Assembly: GCA_037783545.1 (NCBI GenBank)
Contig: JBBELK010000218.1
Span: 992,001 to 1,056,000, forward strand
Length of the DNA stretch: 64,000 bases
Direction: 5' to 3'
Origin: Henricia sp. BOLD:AAB3569
Taxonomy: Eukaryota; Echinodermata; Asteroidea; Spinulosida; Echinasteridae
Shown: in pieces, positions 23,463-35,343 of the stretch
Position numbering within the stretch: position 1 is the first letter of the stretch
How the letters are laid out: each line of letters opens with the position of its first letter
Position numbers and translations under genes: made by a program
The notes under the pieces: generated by a model
Database searches by the model: none
Told to the model about the DNA's origin: nothing
The model's input: only the letters and a program-made list of their open reading frames with translations

Positions 23463-24660
23463 CAGATGGTACACTGAATATTGTTGCCAAATCAAGCAGT
23501 GCACACGGTATAAACGAACCCTCTTGCACAAACGCACTCGTCCAACCTCGTTCCCAGTGTGGTCGAGCGCACTTGTTCCAAAAGTTATCCCAGTAAAACA
23601 TGGGAACGAGGTTGCACTCGTTTATATATTTATTTAAATGAATACACGAATTGTATGTAACTTGTCAAACCAAGCAATGGTAAACCAACCATCTTTCAAA
23701 AACGCACTCGTTTCCAGCGAACTTGGTTGCAAAGCTCTCCCATCGATATTTATACACTGGATTAAGCATGCTACGCATATGGAAGCGGTTGAAGCTACCG
23801 CGCTCTAGCGGAAGCCGCTATGTGTGTACACCGTAGTGACTATCGGATAACACAGAAATAACGTAATAAATTGAAATTTTTTGTTTCGCATTTCATCCAG
23901 AAATGTTCTTGTTTTTGGTGAGTATATGACATCACAATTCTGCTCATTAAGATAAAACTAGAAATATTGGTTCCAACTCCAAAAAAACAATAGTACCTGA
24001 ATGTAGTATTTGCACAAAAACAAAATACGTTACATGTACCGGAGACTTATTTAAAGGTTCGCAATGCCCCAAACCCCCCAACGTAGTTTTTACTCTTCAC
24101 TCAACACAACATCCAAGCATTAGTTTTAAAGATATACAGTATGTACGTTTTGAATTGATATTTTTCAAGAAGTATACAAGATAGTTTCTTAACTTTTTTT
24201 CTTCAAATGACACGTCAACCAAACAAACTGACCAAAGTTTAGTTATCGAACGAACAATTAGTGTCCCGAAATAATTCAAGGCATATATCTGCCCAAGTCT
24301 GTCCTTAGTATGGGCTACCGTATGGGCGCCGGCGGCGCACAAGCTGAGCTAAAGATATTCCAAAAAATGTGAACAGTTCTTCCACATACCTTATACTGCC
24401 CGTTTCTGCAGTTAATGGCTACACAGGACGGCATAACAATGTGCTATCAGTGCCTACAAACGGGTAGAAATCCATTGAAACACATAGCGGCGATCTTTTC
24501 GGTGGGGTACAAAAATGGCGGACGGTGGCTTCAACGATAGAGGGCGATGCTTCATCCAGTGTATATATATATAACAATGAGCTCTCCCAGTAAAACATGG
24601 GAACGAGGTTGCACTTGGAACGAGAACGACAGCATGTATGGGATTCTGAGAAGAGACTAT
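23463..24660. other. Intergenic; short duplicated phrase only
   Basis: CCCAGTAAAACATGGGAACG followed by AGGTTGCACT occurs at about 23590 and again at about 24592, one kilobase apart, so a short dispersed duplicate is present. Nothing gene-like is recognised. Confidence 0.5.
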
Positions 24661-25140
24661 GGGTGCACACAAGTAAATAGGCCAAATCTGTGCGCCGAGC
24701 TCATGAATATTTTGTATGCCCTCAAATTCTTTTATATTAGAGAGAATTGCGAGCTGAACGAGTGTGGTCTTGTGTAGAATATGACTATCGCCGCGATGTG
24801 GGGTATTTTTTCTTTCAACTACAAACATTTTGGACACTGTAGCTCCTAAAAGTGGCCCTATTTTGCCCAGTAGCGTATGTGCCTTTGTTCCAAAATGGAT
24901 GCAGGTCTGATTAGCAAGTTTCACTGTTGTAGGCTTAGTTTTGTTTCAAGTGGAAATTAGGGGATAAAAGTGACGGATTACCCCCATAAAATTGAACAGA
25001 ATTAAAAAGATGAGAAATCAGTGAGTATTCTGGTTGTTGTCCTGAGAAGCTGAGAGAGTTGTGAGTATTTTTAAATGATTTTTGAAAATTGGGCATTTAG
25101 CATTGGTTCCTATGGGAGCTCTATTTACTTGTGTGCACCC
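24661..25140. mobile_element. 480-bp TIR element, array copy 1
   Basis: Perfect 20-bp inverted ends, GGGTGCACACAAGTAAAT... and its complement ending TTGTGTGCACCC. The minus strand has a 94-codon or longer frame rich in common residues that is the same in every copy; no transposase motif is present. Confidence 0.88.
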
Positions 25141-26111
25141 TGTAGTGTGGCGGCCATGTTGTTTGTTGTTCATTACTCCACATGTATTTAAACATGTGAG
25201 TTTGTTTACATCGAAGGTAAAAGTTGAAATTACAGGAATAATGACATTTTGAAGTCATTTTAATTTGGTAAAAATATTATTTATTTTATTTCTTCAGGTC
25301 TGGTGCAAGACAAATTCTGCCAATCACAGTGGAGAGAAGTTAGCCCAGAGCAAAACAGGTATTACATGTAGTATTATGCACCACTGCAGCTATCAAGCTT
25401 GTTCCACTCCCCGCCCCCTCCCCGGCTGCTTGACCTAAGAGGTGCGGGGGGGGGGGGGGGGGGTGATTGTCAAGTAACAAAATCCCCACCCCTGGGGCAA
25501 AATTTAGGTGACAAAATATTCCAACCCGTGTGGCAAAACATGCATGTTTACTCCTACATGCTATAAACATTTGATTTTTATATGCATCAAAATCCCCACC
25601 CTGGGGCATGAAAATAGTGACTGAAGCCCAACCCAAGGGCCGGTGGGGTTGGGGGGTGGGGGAGTGGGGGATTAATGGAACAACATATGGTAGATAGGTG
25701 CATCAGTATACATTTACAATGTACTTACTTGATTTGGAAGAGTTTTAGCAATACTTTCCTCTTTCTAGTGGCTCGTCCCTCCCCCCCCCCCCCCCCCCCC
25801 CCCCTCCCTGTCCTGCACTATCAATACAATATGGGACAGCAGAACACGAAAAATATCCCGAGACTTATGACATTTCAAAATTCAGGTGGAATTCAAAGAT
25901 GGACTTGTGAGGGAAAAATCTTAGAGAGTGCATAATTCAAGTCCATTCAGCAGTGTACGAAACATCATGGGCGGGGCCCTATCTGGGTGGGCTTGTCATT
26001 TGTCCTCCAATAATTTTTTTTCTATTTTTTTTGCAGAAATGTGATCAGTAATGTTCATTCTATCCCACAAGAGTACTTGTGGGCCAAGTTTCAACAACCC
26101 GGGTTATTAAA

Positions 26112-26591
26112 GGGTGCACACAAGTAAATAGGCCAAATCTGTGCGCCGAGCTCATGAATATTTTGTATGCCCTCAAATTCTTTTATATTAGAGAGAATTG
26201 CGAGCTGAACGAGTGTGGTCTTGTGTAGAATATGACTATCGCCGCGATGTGGGGTATTTTTTCTTTCAACTACAAACATTTTGGACACTGTAGCTCCTAA
26301 AAGTGGCCCTATTTTGCCCAGTAGCGTATGTGCCTTTGTTCCAAAATGGATGCAGGTCTGATTAGCAAGTTTCACTGTTGTAGGCTTAGTTTTGTTTCAA
26401 GTGGAAATTAGGGGATAAAAGTGACGGATTACCCCCATAAAATTGAACAGAATTAAAAAGATGAGAAATCAGTGAGTATTCTGGTTGTTGTCCTGAGAAG
26501 CTGAGAGAGTTGTGAGTATTTTTAAATGATTTTTGAAAATTGGGCATTTAGCATTGGTTCCTATGGGAGCTCTATTTACTTGTGTGCACCC
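26112..26591. mobile_element. 480-bp TIR element, array copy 2
   Basis: Has the same length and the same 20-bp ends as copy 1. Its left flank is ATTAAAG and its right flank TGTAGTG, which are not a target-site duplication, as expected for a copy created by duplication instead of insertion. Confidence 0.88.
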
Positions 26592-27565
26592 TGTAGTGTG
26601 GCGGCCATGTTGTTTGTTGTTCATTACTCCACATGTATTTAAACATGTGAGTTTGTTTACATCGAAGGTAAAAGTTGAAATTACAGGAATAATGACATTT
26701 TGAAGTCATTTTAATTTGGTAAAAATATTATTTATTTTATTTCTTCAGGTCTGGTGCAAGACAAATTCTGCCAATCACAGTGGAGAGAAGTTAGCCCAGA
26801 GCAAAACAGGTATTACATGTAGTATTATGCACCACTGCAGCTATCAAGCTTGTTCCACTCCCCGCCCCCTCCCCGGCTGCTTGACCTAAGAGGTGCGGGG
26901 GGGGGGGGGGGGGGGTGATTGTCAAGTAACAAAATCCCCACCCCTGGGGCAAAATTTAGGTGACAAAATATTCCAACCCGTGTGGCAAAACATGCATGTT
27001 TACTCCTACATGCTATAAACATTTGATTTTTATATGCATCAAAATCCCCACCCTGGGGCATGAAAATAGTGACTGAAGCCCAACCCAAGGGCCGGTGGGG
27101 TTGGGGGGTGGGGGAGTGGGGGATTAATGGAACAACATATGGTAGATAGGTGCATCAGTATACATTTACAATGTACTTACTTGATTTGGAAGAGTTTTAG
27201 CAATACTTTCCTCTTTCTAGTGGCTCGTCCCTCCCCCCCCCCCCCCCCCCCCCCCCCCTCCCTGTCCTGCACTATCAATACAATATGGGACAGCAGAACA
27301 CGAAAAATATCCCGAGACTTATGACATTTCAAAATTCAGGTGGAATTCAAAGATGGACTTGTGAGGGAAAAATCTTAGAGAGTGCATAATTCAAGTCCAT
27401 TCAGCAGTGTACGAAACATCATGGGCGGGGCCCTATCTGGGTGGGCTTGTCATTTGTCCTCCAATAATTTTTTTTCTATTTTTTTTGCAGAAATGTGATC
27501 AGTAATGTTCATTCTATCCCACAAGAGTACTTGTGGGCCAAGTTTCAACAACCCGGGTTATTAAA

Positions 27566-28045
27566 GGGTGCACACAAGTAAATAGGCCAAATCTGTGCGC
27601 CGAGCTCATGAATATTTTGTATGCCCTCAAATTCTTTTATATTAGAGAGAATTGCGAGCTGAACGAGTGTGGTCTTGTGTAGAATATGACTATCGCCGCG
27701 ATGTGGGGTATTTTTTCTTTCAACTACAAACATTTTGGACACTGTAGCTCCTAAAAGTGGCCCTATTTTGCCCAGTAGCGTATGTGCCTTTGTTCCAAAA
27801 TGGATGCAGGTCTGATTAGCAAGTTTCACTGTTGTAGGCTTAGTTTTGTTTCAAGTGGAAATTAGGGGATAAAAGTGACGGATTACCCCCATAAAATTGA
27901 ACAGAATTAAAAAGATGAGAAATCAGTGAGTATTCTGGTTGTTGTCCTGAGAAGCTGAGAGAGTTGTGAGTATTTTTAAATGATTTTTGAAAATTGGGCA
28001 TTTAGCATTGGTTCCTATGGGAGCTCTATTTACTTGTGTGCACCC
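27566..28045. mobile_element. 480-bp TIR element, array copy 3
   Basis: Closes the array. Its right flank CTAT matches the left flank of copy 1, so the outer pair behaves like one insertion event. Confidence 0.88.
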
Positions 28046-28127
28046 CTATAGGGTAGATGTAAAGGGTTAGGTGTCAGGGGTTAGGTTACGGTTTAATTCA
28101 TTAAAAAGTGATGAGCTTGCAGCAAGT

Positions 28128-28196
28128 TCGTTTGGTGTAGTGGTTAGAGTGATAGACCTCTGTTATGAATGTCCCTGGTTCGATTCCCATTTGTGA
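28128..28196 (+). repeat. tRNA-like unit (SINE head)
   Basis: TTGGTGTAGTGGTTAGAG resembles box A and GGTTCGATTCC is a perfect box B at the right spacing. The acceptor stem is poor. 28200-28430 contains no other feature I can name. Confidence 0.55.
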
Positions 28197-29211
28197 CAAA
28201 TTTTGTGCAATACTCGTTACAGTGTTTTAAAAGATAAAGTTGTTAGAAGCTTAGCATTTCAGGGGCCCTTTTAGTTTAATCTCGCCTTGATAACGTAAAA
28301 AAACGGCTGAAAAATCGTTACGAAAATTGTTATTGATTGTTTTTTCGGAAGCCATTTTAAAAATTAAGTACATGACGCAAAGCGGTTGTAACCACGTGCA
28401 AGTTGCGTATTATTTTTTTTTTCACACCGTAGCTTGGGGAAAACGAGGGTTTTGTGTCTTGAGAAGAGACTATATCATTACGATCTAGGTTATTTGTTAA
28501 AGAGTTACTTTTTAAAGGATTTTGGTTTTGAATTGCGGTTGGTTCGCAACCAGCTTCGTGGAGTGATTGGAAAAGATATCTCCTTTCTATCTCGGTGGTT
28601 CGATTCTCAGTGTTGTTTGACATTTTTCCAGCCTTTCTCGCTGAGCCTCTTTCTTTTTTCGTAAATGTTTCATTTTTTTGTTTCTCTTTGAATTTTGAGC
28701 TGCGAACTGGTCCATCGTACTTCAATACAGCAGAAAAAGTCAAACATGTTATAGGTTTTCCCGGCCAATTTCAGCAAAAGAACGTTCACTTTAACTCGAG
28801 GCCCATATAATTTCGTTTTCAAATAAATGCTCCTTCATATGAGCATTCGAAAATCAAACGAAGTCATTCGATTCCTTTATTTTAGCATTCTTTCGATAAA
28901 TACATTCTTTCAAATTTAAAGGCATTAGGTGCGTTCAGACGATGGTTGTTAACTTAAAGTTAAGTCGTTGGTAGTGGGCGCTCGTGAGTAAGCTCGTAAG
29001 TAATGACCGTGTGGACGGACTTACAAGTTAACAACGACGATTCACCAACGAGAAATCTTATGAGTAGCGCGCTACTTACGAGCGCGCACCATTTGTATAT
29101 GAGCCGTGTGCATGCTCGCTTGCGCGTCGTTGTTATAGCACCGTGTGGACACGCGTCGTTGTTATTAGTGGGACTGTCGTTAACTTTACCTTTGAAGGTA
29201 GTGCCCGGCTG

Positions 29212-29349
29212 AGGCTGGATCCGAATTAGTGACTTTGGCTGTGGCTATGGCTGCTGCTATGCTGTTTCTAAGGACTGTCATTGTCCGTCCATAGCAACGG
29301 CATAGCAACAGCCATAGCCACGCCAAAGCCACTAATTCGGATCCAGCCT
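29212..29349. mobile_element. Palindromic MITE, AGGCTGGATCCGAATTAGTG ends
   Basis: The two halves pair over about 65 bases: AGGCTGGATCCGAATTAGTG / CACTAATTCGGATCCAGCCT, then GGCTATGGC inner arms. Non-coding and hairpin-forming. Confidence 0.85.
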
Positions 29350-29360
29350 TAACATGACTA

Positions 29361-29488
29361 CAGGCTCGCCAGCAATGCGCGCGCGCCAAATTCGTGCTAC
29401 GAAATACGCTGCTCCATGCCTTTGCTATGGAGCTGCGTTGTTCGTGGCACGAATTTGGCGCGTGCGCATTGCTGACGAGCCTGTGCCT
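29361..29488. mobile_element. TTAA palindromic MITE, AGGCACAGGCTCG family
   Basis: Arms carry GCAATGCGCGCGC and AATTCGTGC(C/T)ACGAAATACGC around GCTCCAT. The right end GCCT is followed by TTAA at 29489-29492; the left end is slightly eroded (ACAGGCTCGCC). It lies 11 bases from the preceding MITE. Confidence 0.8.
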
Positions 29489-29492
29489 TTAA

Positions 29493-30853
29493 ATAGTCGT
29501 CTCGCTCATTCAAAATCGTCCAAGGCCTTAGACAATTTGGTTAATAGGAAAAGATTTTTCACATAATGTAAATCCAAATTCGTTCATGTGGCATGCGGTT
29601 TTTTTACTCGTATTTGCCTACATAAAAGCTATTCTTTCAAGACAAAACTGTACAGGAACTAAACACAAACAGAAAATGACCTGTAAAACGTCACAGGGAA
29701 ACAAATTTAAAGCAAAATAGTTTTTTTTAATGTTATAGTGGTAACCCCTTTTTGTTTTTACAAACTTTTGTTATAACTTTTAGTTTGAAATAGTCCACAT
29801 GTAACAAAATGAACAGCACCTGTATACATGCACACAGTAAGAGCAAAAATGCCAAAAACCTCCTAAATTGATTTCAAATGACTCCAGAGACGGGCATAGA
29901 TACAAACAAAGGTTAAGGTTACAAAGGAATTATTCACATCAAGACAATGATTATTTGAAAGCATGCAGAATGACACACAAAACAACTTACAGTGACAGAC
30001 AATAGCAGTATACTCGAATAATCCATGCCATATCTAAAGAGTGCGAAATAGATTTACTGTAGACGAAAAATAAAAATACTGCACACGTCGATGGCTTTTA
30101 ATTTGATTGCCCCGATTGCTAAAAGACAGCATGTAGGTTAATCTTTTGAATAGTGAAAATGTAGTCTTGAATGCCATTAAACGAAATAGAATGACTAAAA
30201 CGAACCTGAAGGAAAAAGCAAAAATTTTGTGTGCACGGAAACGAAATAGAATGTGATAAGGAAAAAAAAACCCGAGTTTGCACAGACTTAAAAAATCTGC
30301 ACGAATCTTAATGCGTGTTGACGAAAATGAACGTTTTTTTTGCTGAAATTGGCCGGGAAAACCTATACATGTATCTGCCGCTGGTTTTGGCGGGACAACC
30401 TTGTAGCCTCCGCGGTAGTCTGGTTCCTGGACCAAAAGATTCCCGACTGATCTTCAGGTCCGGCAGCCGCCAGTATACATGTTAGTCCGCCATATTGAAA
30501 CGGGAGGAAATCCTCCCGTTTCCGAAGGTTCCCCGAATGCACGTCCTGACGTTATCGTTAATCGGCGGGTACAATTCGTCATTACATGTATTTGTTTCTA
30601 GAATTTGAATTGACGCCGCATGTTTATTTATGATGATGCAGACAAGATTTGAATTTGAATTTTGATGCTATAATGGGCACGTGTAATATTTTAAGGTTAG
30701 GCCTAGGCTATTATAGAAAATTGTTTCACACTCGTGCTTAAAAATTACGGTTATGCGCGCCTAAAAATAAACGCATGACGTCATACTACTATTTTAAACA
30801 CTACGGCAGCCGGTCATCATATTCATTCTTGTATGTGGAATATGTGGAGCGGG
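29493..30853. other. Intergenic, no gene recognised
   Basis: AT-rich with repeated AAACGAAATAGAATG phrases at 30175-30255. One minus-strand frame of 133 codons (30435-30034) is Phe/Leu-rich low complexity, without a domain. Confidence 0.5.
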
Positions 30854-31134
30854 GGGCGGTCGGGTTGGCGTACGGGTTCTTTCCTCGCCTTTCACCTCTG
30901 GGGTCCCGGGTTCGAATCCGGGGCGTGTATGTGGATTGGGTTTGCAGTCCCTACTTGACCGCGTGGGTTTTCCCCTGGGGCATTTCCCTGGGGGTTTTCC
31001 TCCCACTTCTAAAACTGCAACTCCTTCTTCGTCATCTCAAGTTGATAAACTAGTATAGTTAAAGCTAAAACCGTATAGTTGATGGCATAAAGGGCCTTAG
31101 TTGCCGAAGATGCCATAAAATATACAACAACAAC
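30854..31134 (+). mobile_element. tRNA-headed SINE, copy 1, with 12-bp TSD
   Basis: The head GGGCGGTCGGGTTGGCGTAC includes a box A-like stretch, and GGGTTCGAATCC is a clear box B. It continues through a conserved body (TTTGCAGTCCCTACTTGACC; TTCTAAAACTGCA) to a tail ATACAACAACAAC. Perfect direct repeats ATGTGGAGCGGG flank it at 30842-30853 and 31135-31146. A related empty site lies at about 47688-47712. Other copies: 39178-39618 and 58831-59100. Confidence 0.9.
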
Positions 31135-31146
31135 ATGTGGAGCGGG

Positions 31147-33020
31147 AACCAGTCTATCTCCGCGATGGGGTGTGGTTTCAAAATACCACATGAGGGCGCT
31201 GTTTACTTGGACCGTTAAAAAAAATTGTGTGAAAGACTTGATGATCTGCATGTAGTATAGAGATACATGTACATGTAGTCTGGGCCCTGGGAATTAACTC
31301 TTACTCTTACTCTTAGAGCACGAGTTATATAGCATCCCTCTGGTTAATAAAAGAAAGGCCATATGAAATTAGATTTTTGTGTGTGTATAAAGGCATGCAA
31401 ACTACACATACTAGCTACCACTATGAACAACTAACAATGGAAATTGAGCACACTATTGTTAATAACAATGGCTTGTGCACAATTTCCATTGTTAGTTGCT
31501 CATAGTGTACAGTCCTTCACTCCACACAACCATTTTCAGAAATTTCCACATTAAGCACAATCACTGATACATGTATTCATTTTTTGGGTTATTTGATTTC
31601 ATTTACAAATTAGGTGTTTTTGCAATGTCTCTCACAAATTTGAGTTGGAAATTGTAAAAGGACTGCACGTGTTGTACTCTTGTTATGTGGGTTCTCTCCA
31701 TCCATGACTGGCTATGTACAGCACCTTCACCCGGACCTTCACACATACAAAAATTGTGATTTTAGATTCAAGTCCCTTTATTACATGTATCAGCAAAATG
31801 GGTTAATTGTCAATTTTTTTCTGCCAAGTTGTGCCATACCATAGCCAGTACTGGTATATGTATACTCAGTGCACCTGAATAGTCCAGCTGGGGTGGAGGT
31901 AAAATTGTGCGAGTCATATGCAAATTGGTCTTTTTTTTAAATACACACTTTGTTCAACTATATGTGTTAAACACAGTTTATAAATACCTCGGACATGACC
32001 TTATGGTTTGTGTTGTTTTCTATGGCTGGCTGGTTCCATGACACTCCCATAGATACATGTATATACACATATGTAAACAAACAATGAGCTTCTACTATAG
32101 CTCACAGCTGCAGTATTTTTATGCTTTCCATGTGTTTGTTTTTTAGGGGATGAGGGTGCCACAGACCTTTTTGCAAACACTGCTTGAGTTAACTTGAATA
32201 AAAGCAGAGCTGCATTGTGGGAAGGTTATTTGATCGCCACTGCCCTGAAACCACGCCCACCTGCACCCTAGTACACACAAGTGAATGTCCTAGAAGGAGC
32301 CTATTATTTTTAACATTAGCATAACATCAAAGGGCAAGAAACTAATTTCCATAATTACTTCCTCTATGCCCTATATTCTGTGCACACCAATTCGTTCATT
32401 TAAATACATTGGGACTCCGGCTATAGAGGATGTGTCCTTTGTTTACATCTGAAGCGCTTTTGCCTGCCGTTGTGCGCACGCATTTATGCTTTGCATATGT
32501 GACGAACGCACATGTTATGTTCGAACACAAAACGCGCCTGTTATGTTCGAACACAAAACGCGCTATATGCGCACACGTACCAAACCAACCCAAACCGGTT
32601 ACGGTGATGTGCCATTCAATAACACATTCGTTTTATCCAAATGTATGTAAAACATAAACTCTGTATACCAGGAACCCGTTAGAAAACCAACTAACTGCTT
32701 GGGATAACATGTAATAGACTACATGTAGCACTGCATTTTGTTAAGGTGGTGTTCAGCTATACTCCTTACACGTGAGCTTGAAATTAGGCCCCAAAAAAAA
32801 GTGCGTCACTTTCAACCCTGTGCGTCAATTTTTATAAATTTTTTTATTTTTTAGTGTTTCGATTAAAAACATGCCTGTTGACTTCATGTCAACTTGACTT
32901 TATTGCTTAGAATACACTTACCAAAAACAAAAAAGGGAGAAACAAAAAAACACGTCACCGCGTCATTTTGGGAGGCTTTAACTTACGCTAAACATGTAGT
33001 TATTTTTTGTTTGGCCTTAA
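31147..33020. other. Intergenic; contains one MITE, no gene
   Basis: Apart from the palindrome at 31420-31506, this holds short ACATGTAT words, a small direct repeat of TTATGTTCGAACACAAAACGCG at 32514-32562, and no recognisable exon. Confidence 0.5.
31420..31506. repeat. Palindromic short MITE, copy 2
   Basis: ACTATGAACAACTAACAATGG ... complement ending AGTTGCTCATAGT. It has a near-perfect hairpin of about 40-base arms and belongs to the same family as 382-464. Confidence 0.85.
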
Positions 33021-33137
33021 AGGCACAGGCTCGTCAGCAATGTGTGCCACGCAATACGCAGCTCCATAGCAAAGGCATGGAGCTGCGTGTTTCGAGCACG
33101 AATTTGGCGGGCGCGCATTGCTGACGAGCCTGTGCCT
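33021..33137. mobile_element. TTAA palindromic MITE, complete copy
   Basis: AGGCACAGGCTCGTCAGCAA to GCTGACGAGCCTGTGCCT, 117 bases, with TTAA on both sides (33017-33020, 33138-33141). This gives the clearest borders and target site of the family. Confidence 0.9.
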
Positions 33138-33141
33138 TTAA

Positions 33142-35189
33142 CACACATGGTTACTTCTACATGTATTACTTGATACGGCACCTTGCATCTAAGAAACTTT
33201 TAAGTGAAAGTGTGTTTAAGTGACGACTGTCTGCATGCTCAATGCTTGCAACCCTGATACCTATACACATCTTGAAAAGAATTTTCCATAATAAGCACTA
33301 CAGACATACCAGCACAAATACCCACTCAAAGTGAACAGTGCATAGCCTATCAACTTATTGCACTGGCAGCCATGTCTGTGGTAAGGTTAATATTTAACAA
33401 TGCAACAATGGAAGAACAAAGTTCATAATCATGTCTGAGACATATGGACAAAACTTGAGACCCCTAAGAGGGACCCCTAACATGGACGCCATACAAAGCG
33501 TCAAAGGACACTCTGTCTCAGCACTGATGACGTACTCAATTTTGTTTCCATTTCATGGATTCAAACTTACACACCAAAATGAATGAACTTAGTTGGTCAC
33601 TCAGAAAAGCACTTCCAATCAACATACTTAATTGTTGTACACCTTTTTGCACATCAGCTTTCATCTGCCAGTTGTTATTATAATGGCAGTAATAACACCA
33701 ATTTCCAGAAACTTTGCTTTGAGTTTGAGCTACTAGCATGTGCCTGCAAAAAACAAAAACAACGCCCCCCCAAAAAACCCCACTTTATTTGGCTCAAATT
33801 GGCTAAATAATATTAAAAATTTGCAAGTAGAAGATAGAGTAATAATTATTACAGTAGGCTACAGTTTTGTTAAGTCAACCCATAAATTGAAATTATGGAT
33901 TAAGCAGAGTTTTTAGTTAAACACAGTTGACCTGTAAATTTATATGGGGTTGTGAGTTTAATTTGTATCCAATTTTGAAATATAAAATCAAAATTTCATT
34001 GTATTTGACATGCCATTTATAACAAATACATTTTAAACCTGCCATGTCATGATGCATTAAAAATAATGTTTAGCCCTACATGTATGGACATGATGGATGT
34101 GGATCATGTGGGCTAGGTTTCCAGTCTAGGGATAGAGTGACCCCTTTTCAGATACATTTTATGATTTTAAATTCCACAAAGAAGTACGAAAATCCACAGA
34201 TGGCTGCACATTTATACATGTAGCTGGTCCCAGAACTAAAATCCAGCATAAAAAGCAGTAATCAATCTGATTTTGCTGCTAAAATGCCGCGTAATGTGCT
34301 GCGTGCATGGGATTGAATGCAATGAACTCTGACCCCGCTGGCGCTCGCCAACTGTGGCCGCCGATGCAATGCGCGATGGCGAAAAAGGCAGTTGTCAACA
34401 CGCAAAAACCAGCCCAAATTTGCGTGTTTCGTCTTTTCCCAGCAGTAATAAATGCGTGTTATAATTCACCAATATACAGTGGCTTTTTACACCTCTGAAA
34501 GCCCCTCTAAAAGTTCCAAACTTAAACGTTTTCAGTGACTTGTTTGCATGTCAATAAATACCAAGTTGCTTGTGCAGTGCGCGTACATTACCGCGCCATA
34601 CTGTTGCGCTGGATTACGCCCTCTGTTGATGTTTATACTGTTGTCAAATTCCACACAGTACAGGCGAAGAAAATGACATGCGAAGGCAAAATACACGGAC
34701 TACACCGATTGTAGGTTCGCTAAGCCAGAAAAATAATGTATACTAACTCACCATGAGGTTGTACGAAGATAATGAAGTCCTCATTGCTTTGCGCGGGTTC
34801 GCTGTTTTGCAGAAATGTACGAGCCAATATGGCGCTGACGCTAACTGACCAATCAGATCGATGGCAGAGAGCGTGGTCACTCTCCGCAGCATCGTTGAGG
34901 GCGCTTCAGAAATGGCATTGCATTCGTCTCTGACTCGTCTGCTTTTAGCTTCAACAAACTGAAAGAGGGCCGCACTGTGGCGCTGTGTCCGCCATGATTT
35001 AAAGTGAAATGTTGACTCAGTCTAAATGGCCGTCAGTTTGTAAAATGATGAATATAATTTTAAAAATTAACCCCACATCATAAACAAGCATCACTTATTG
35101 ATTCAGGGGAAAGGTCGTAATTGCGAAATGGACATTTTAAAAAAGAATTTTCAAGAAATAACCCTGTTAAGTTGCGGCAGACACAATAA
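33142..35189. other. Intergenic, no gene recognised
   Basis: AT-rich. A more GC-rich patch at 34560-34970 (ATTACCGCGCCATACTG; GACCAATCAGATCG with a CCAAT box) could be regulatory, but no exon is supported. Confidence 0.45.
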
Positions 35190-35343
35190 GAGGGCGCACT
35201 TTGATTTGGGTATGATTTCGAAGAAAATGCAAATTAATTGCAATAATTGTTTGTTTATTTATAATTCTGTAAATCGGGTTTCTGGAAAGAAATACATTAT
35301 TTTTGTCTATAAAAAAAATCATACCCAATTAAAATTGCGCCTC
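35190..35343. mobile_element. MITE with AGGGCGCACTTTGATTTGGG ends
   Basis: The left AGGGCGCACTTTGATTTGGGTATGATTT pairs with the right AAATCATACCCAATTAAAATTGCGCCT. Related ends occur at 48254 onward and at 52612-52837. Confidence 0.7.

Larger units (their letters stand above)
24661..28045. repeat. Tandem array: MITE-spacer-MITE-spacer-MITE
   Basis: Three 480-base MITE copies start at 24661, 26112 and 27566, separated by two spacers of 971 and 974 bases (25141-26111 and 26592-27565). Copies look essentially identical except for G and C homopolymer lengths, so the array is very young or is an assembly artefact. The outermost flanks both read CTAT (24657-24660 and 28046-28049), while the inner junctions do not match one another. 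Each spacer contains poly-G and poly-C runs and no recognisable gene; short frames repeated in each copy are by-products. Confidence 0.92.
28747..30367. repeat. Inverted pair GGTTTTCCCGGCCAATTTCAG
   Basis: About 45 bases at 28755-28795 recur inverted at 30322-30367 (TTTTCCCGGCCAATTTC core with AACGTTCA nearby). The 1.5-kb interior includes two MITEs. This could be a TIR pair or two independent copies of one dispersed repeat. 28430-28745 is non-coding. Confidence 0.5.

Noticed and set aside
24454..24924. 156-codon minus-strand ORF repeated in 26091-26375 and 27545-27829
   Set aside because: It is carried by the MITE copies, lacks transposase motifs, and changes length at the element border.
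28128..28196. Functional tRNA gene
   Set aside because: Boxes A and B are present but the acceptor stem and anticodon arm do not fold properly; a SINE head is likelier.
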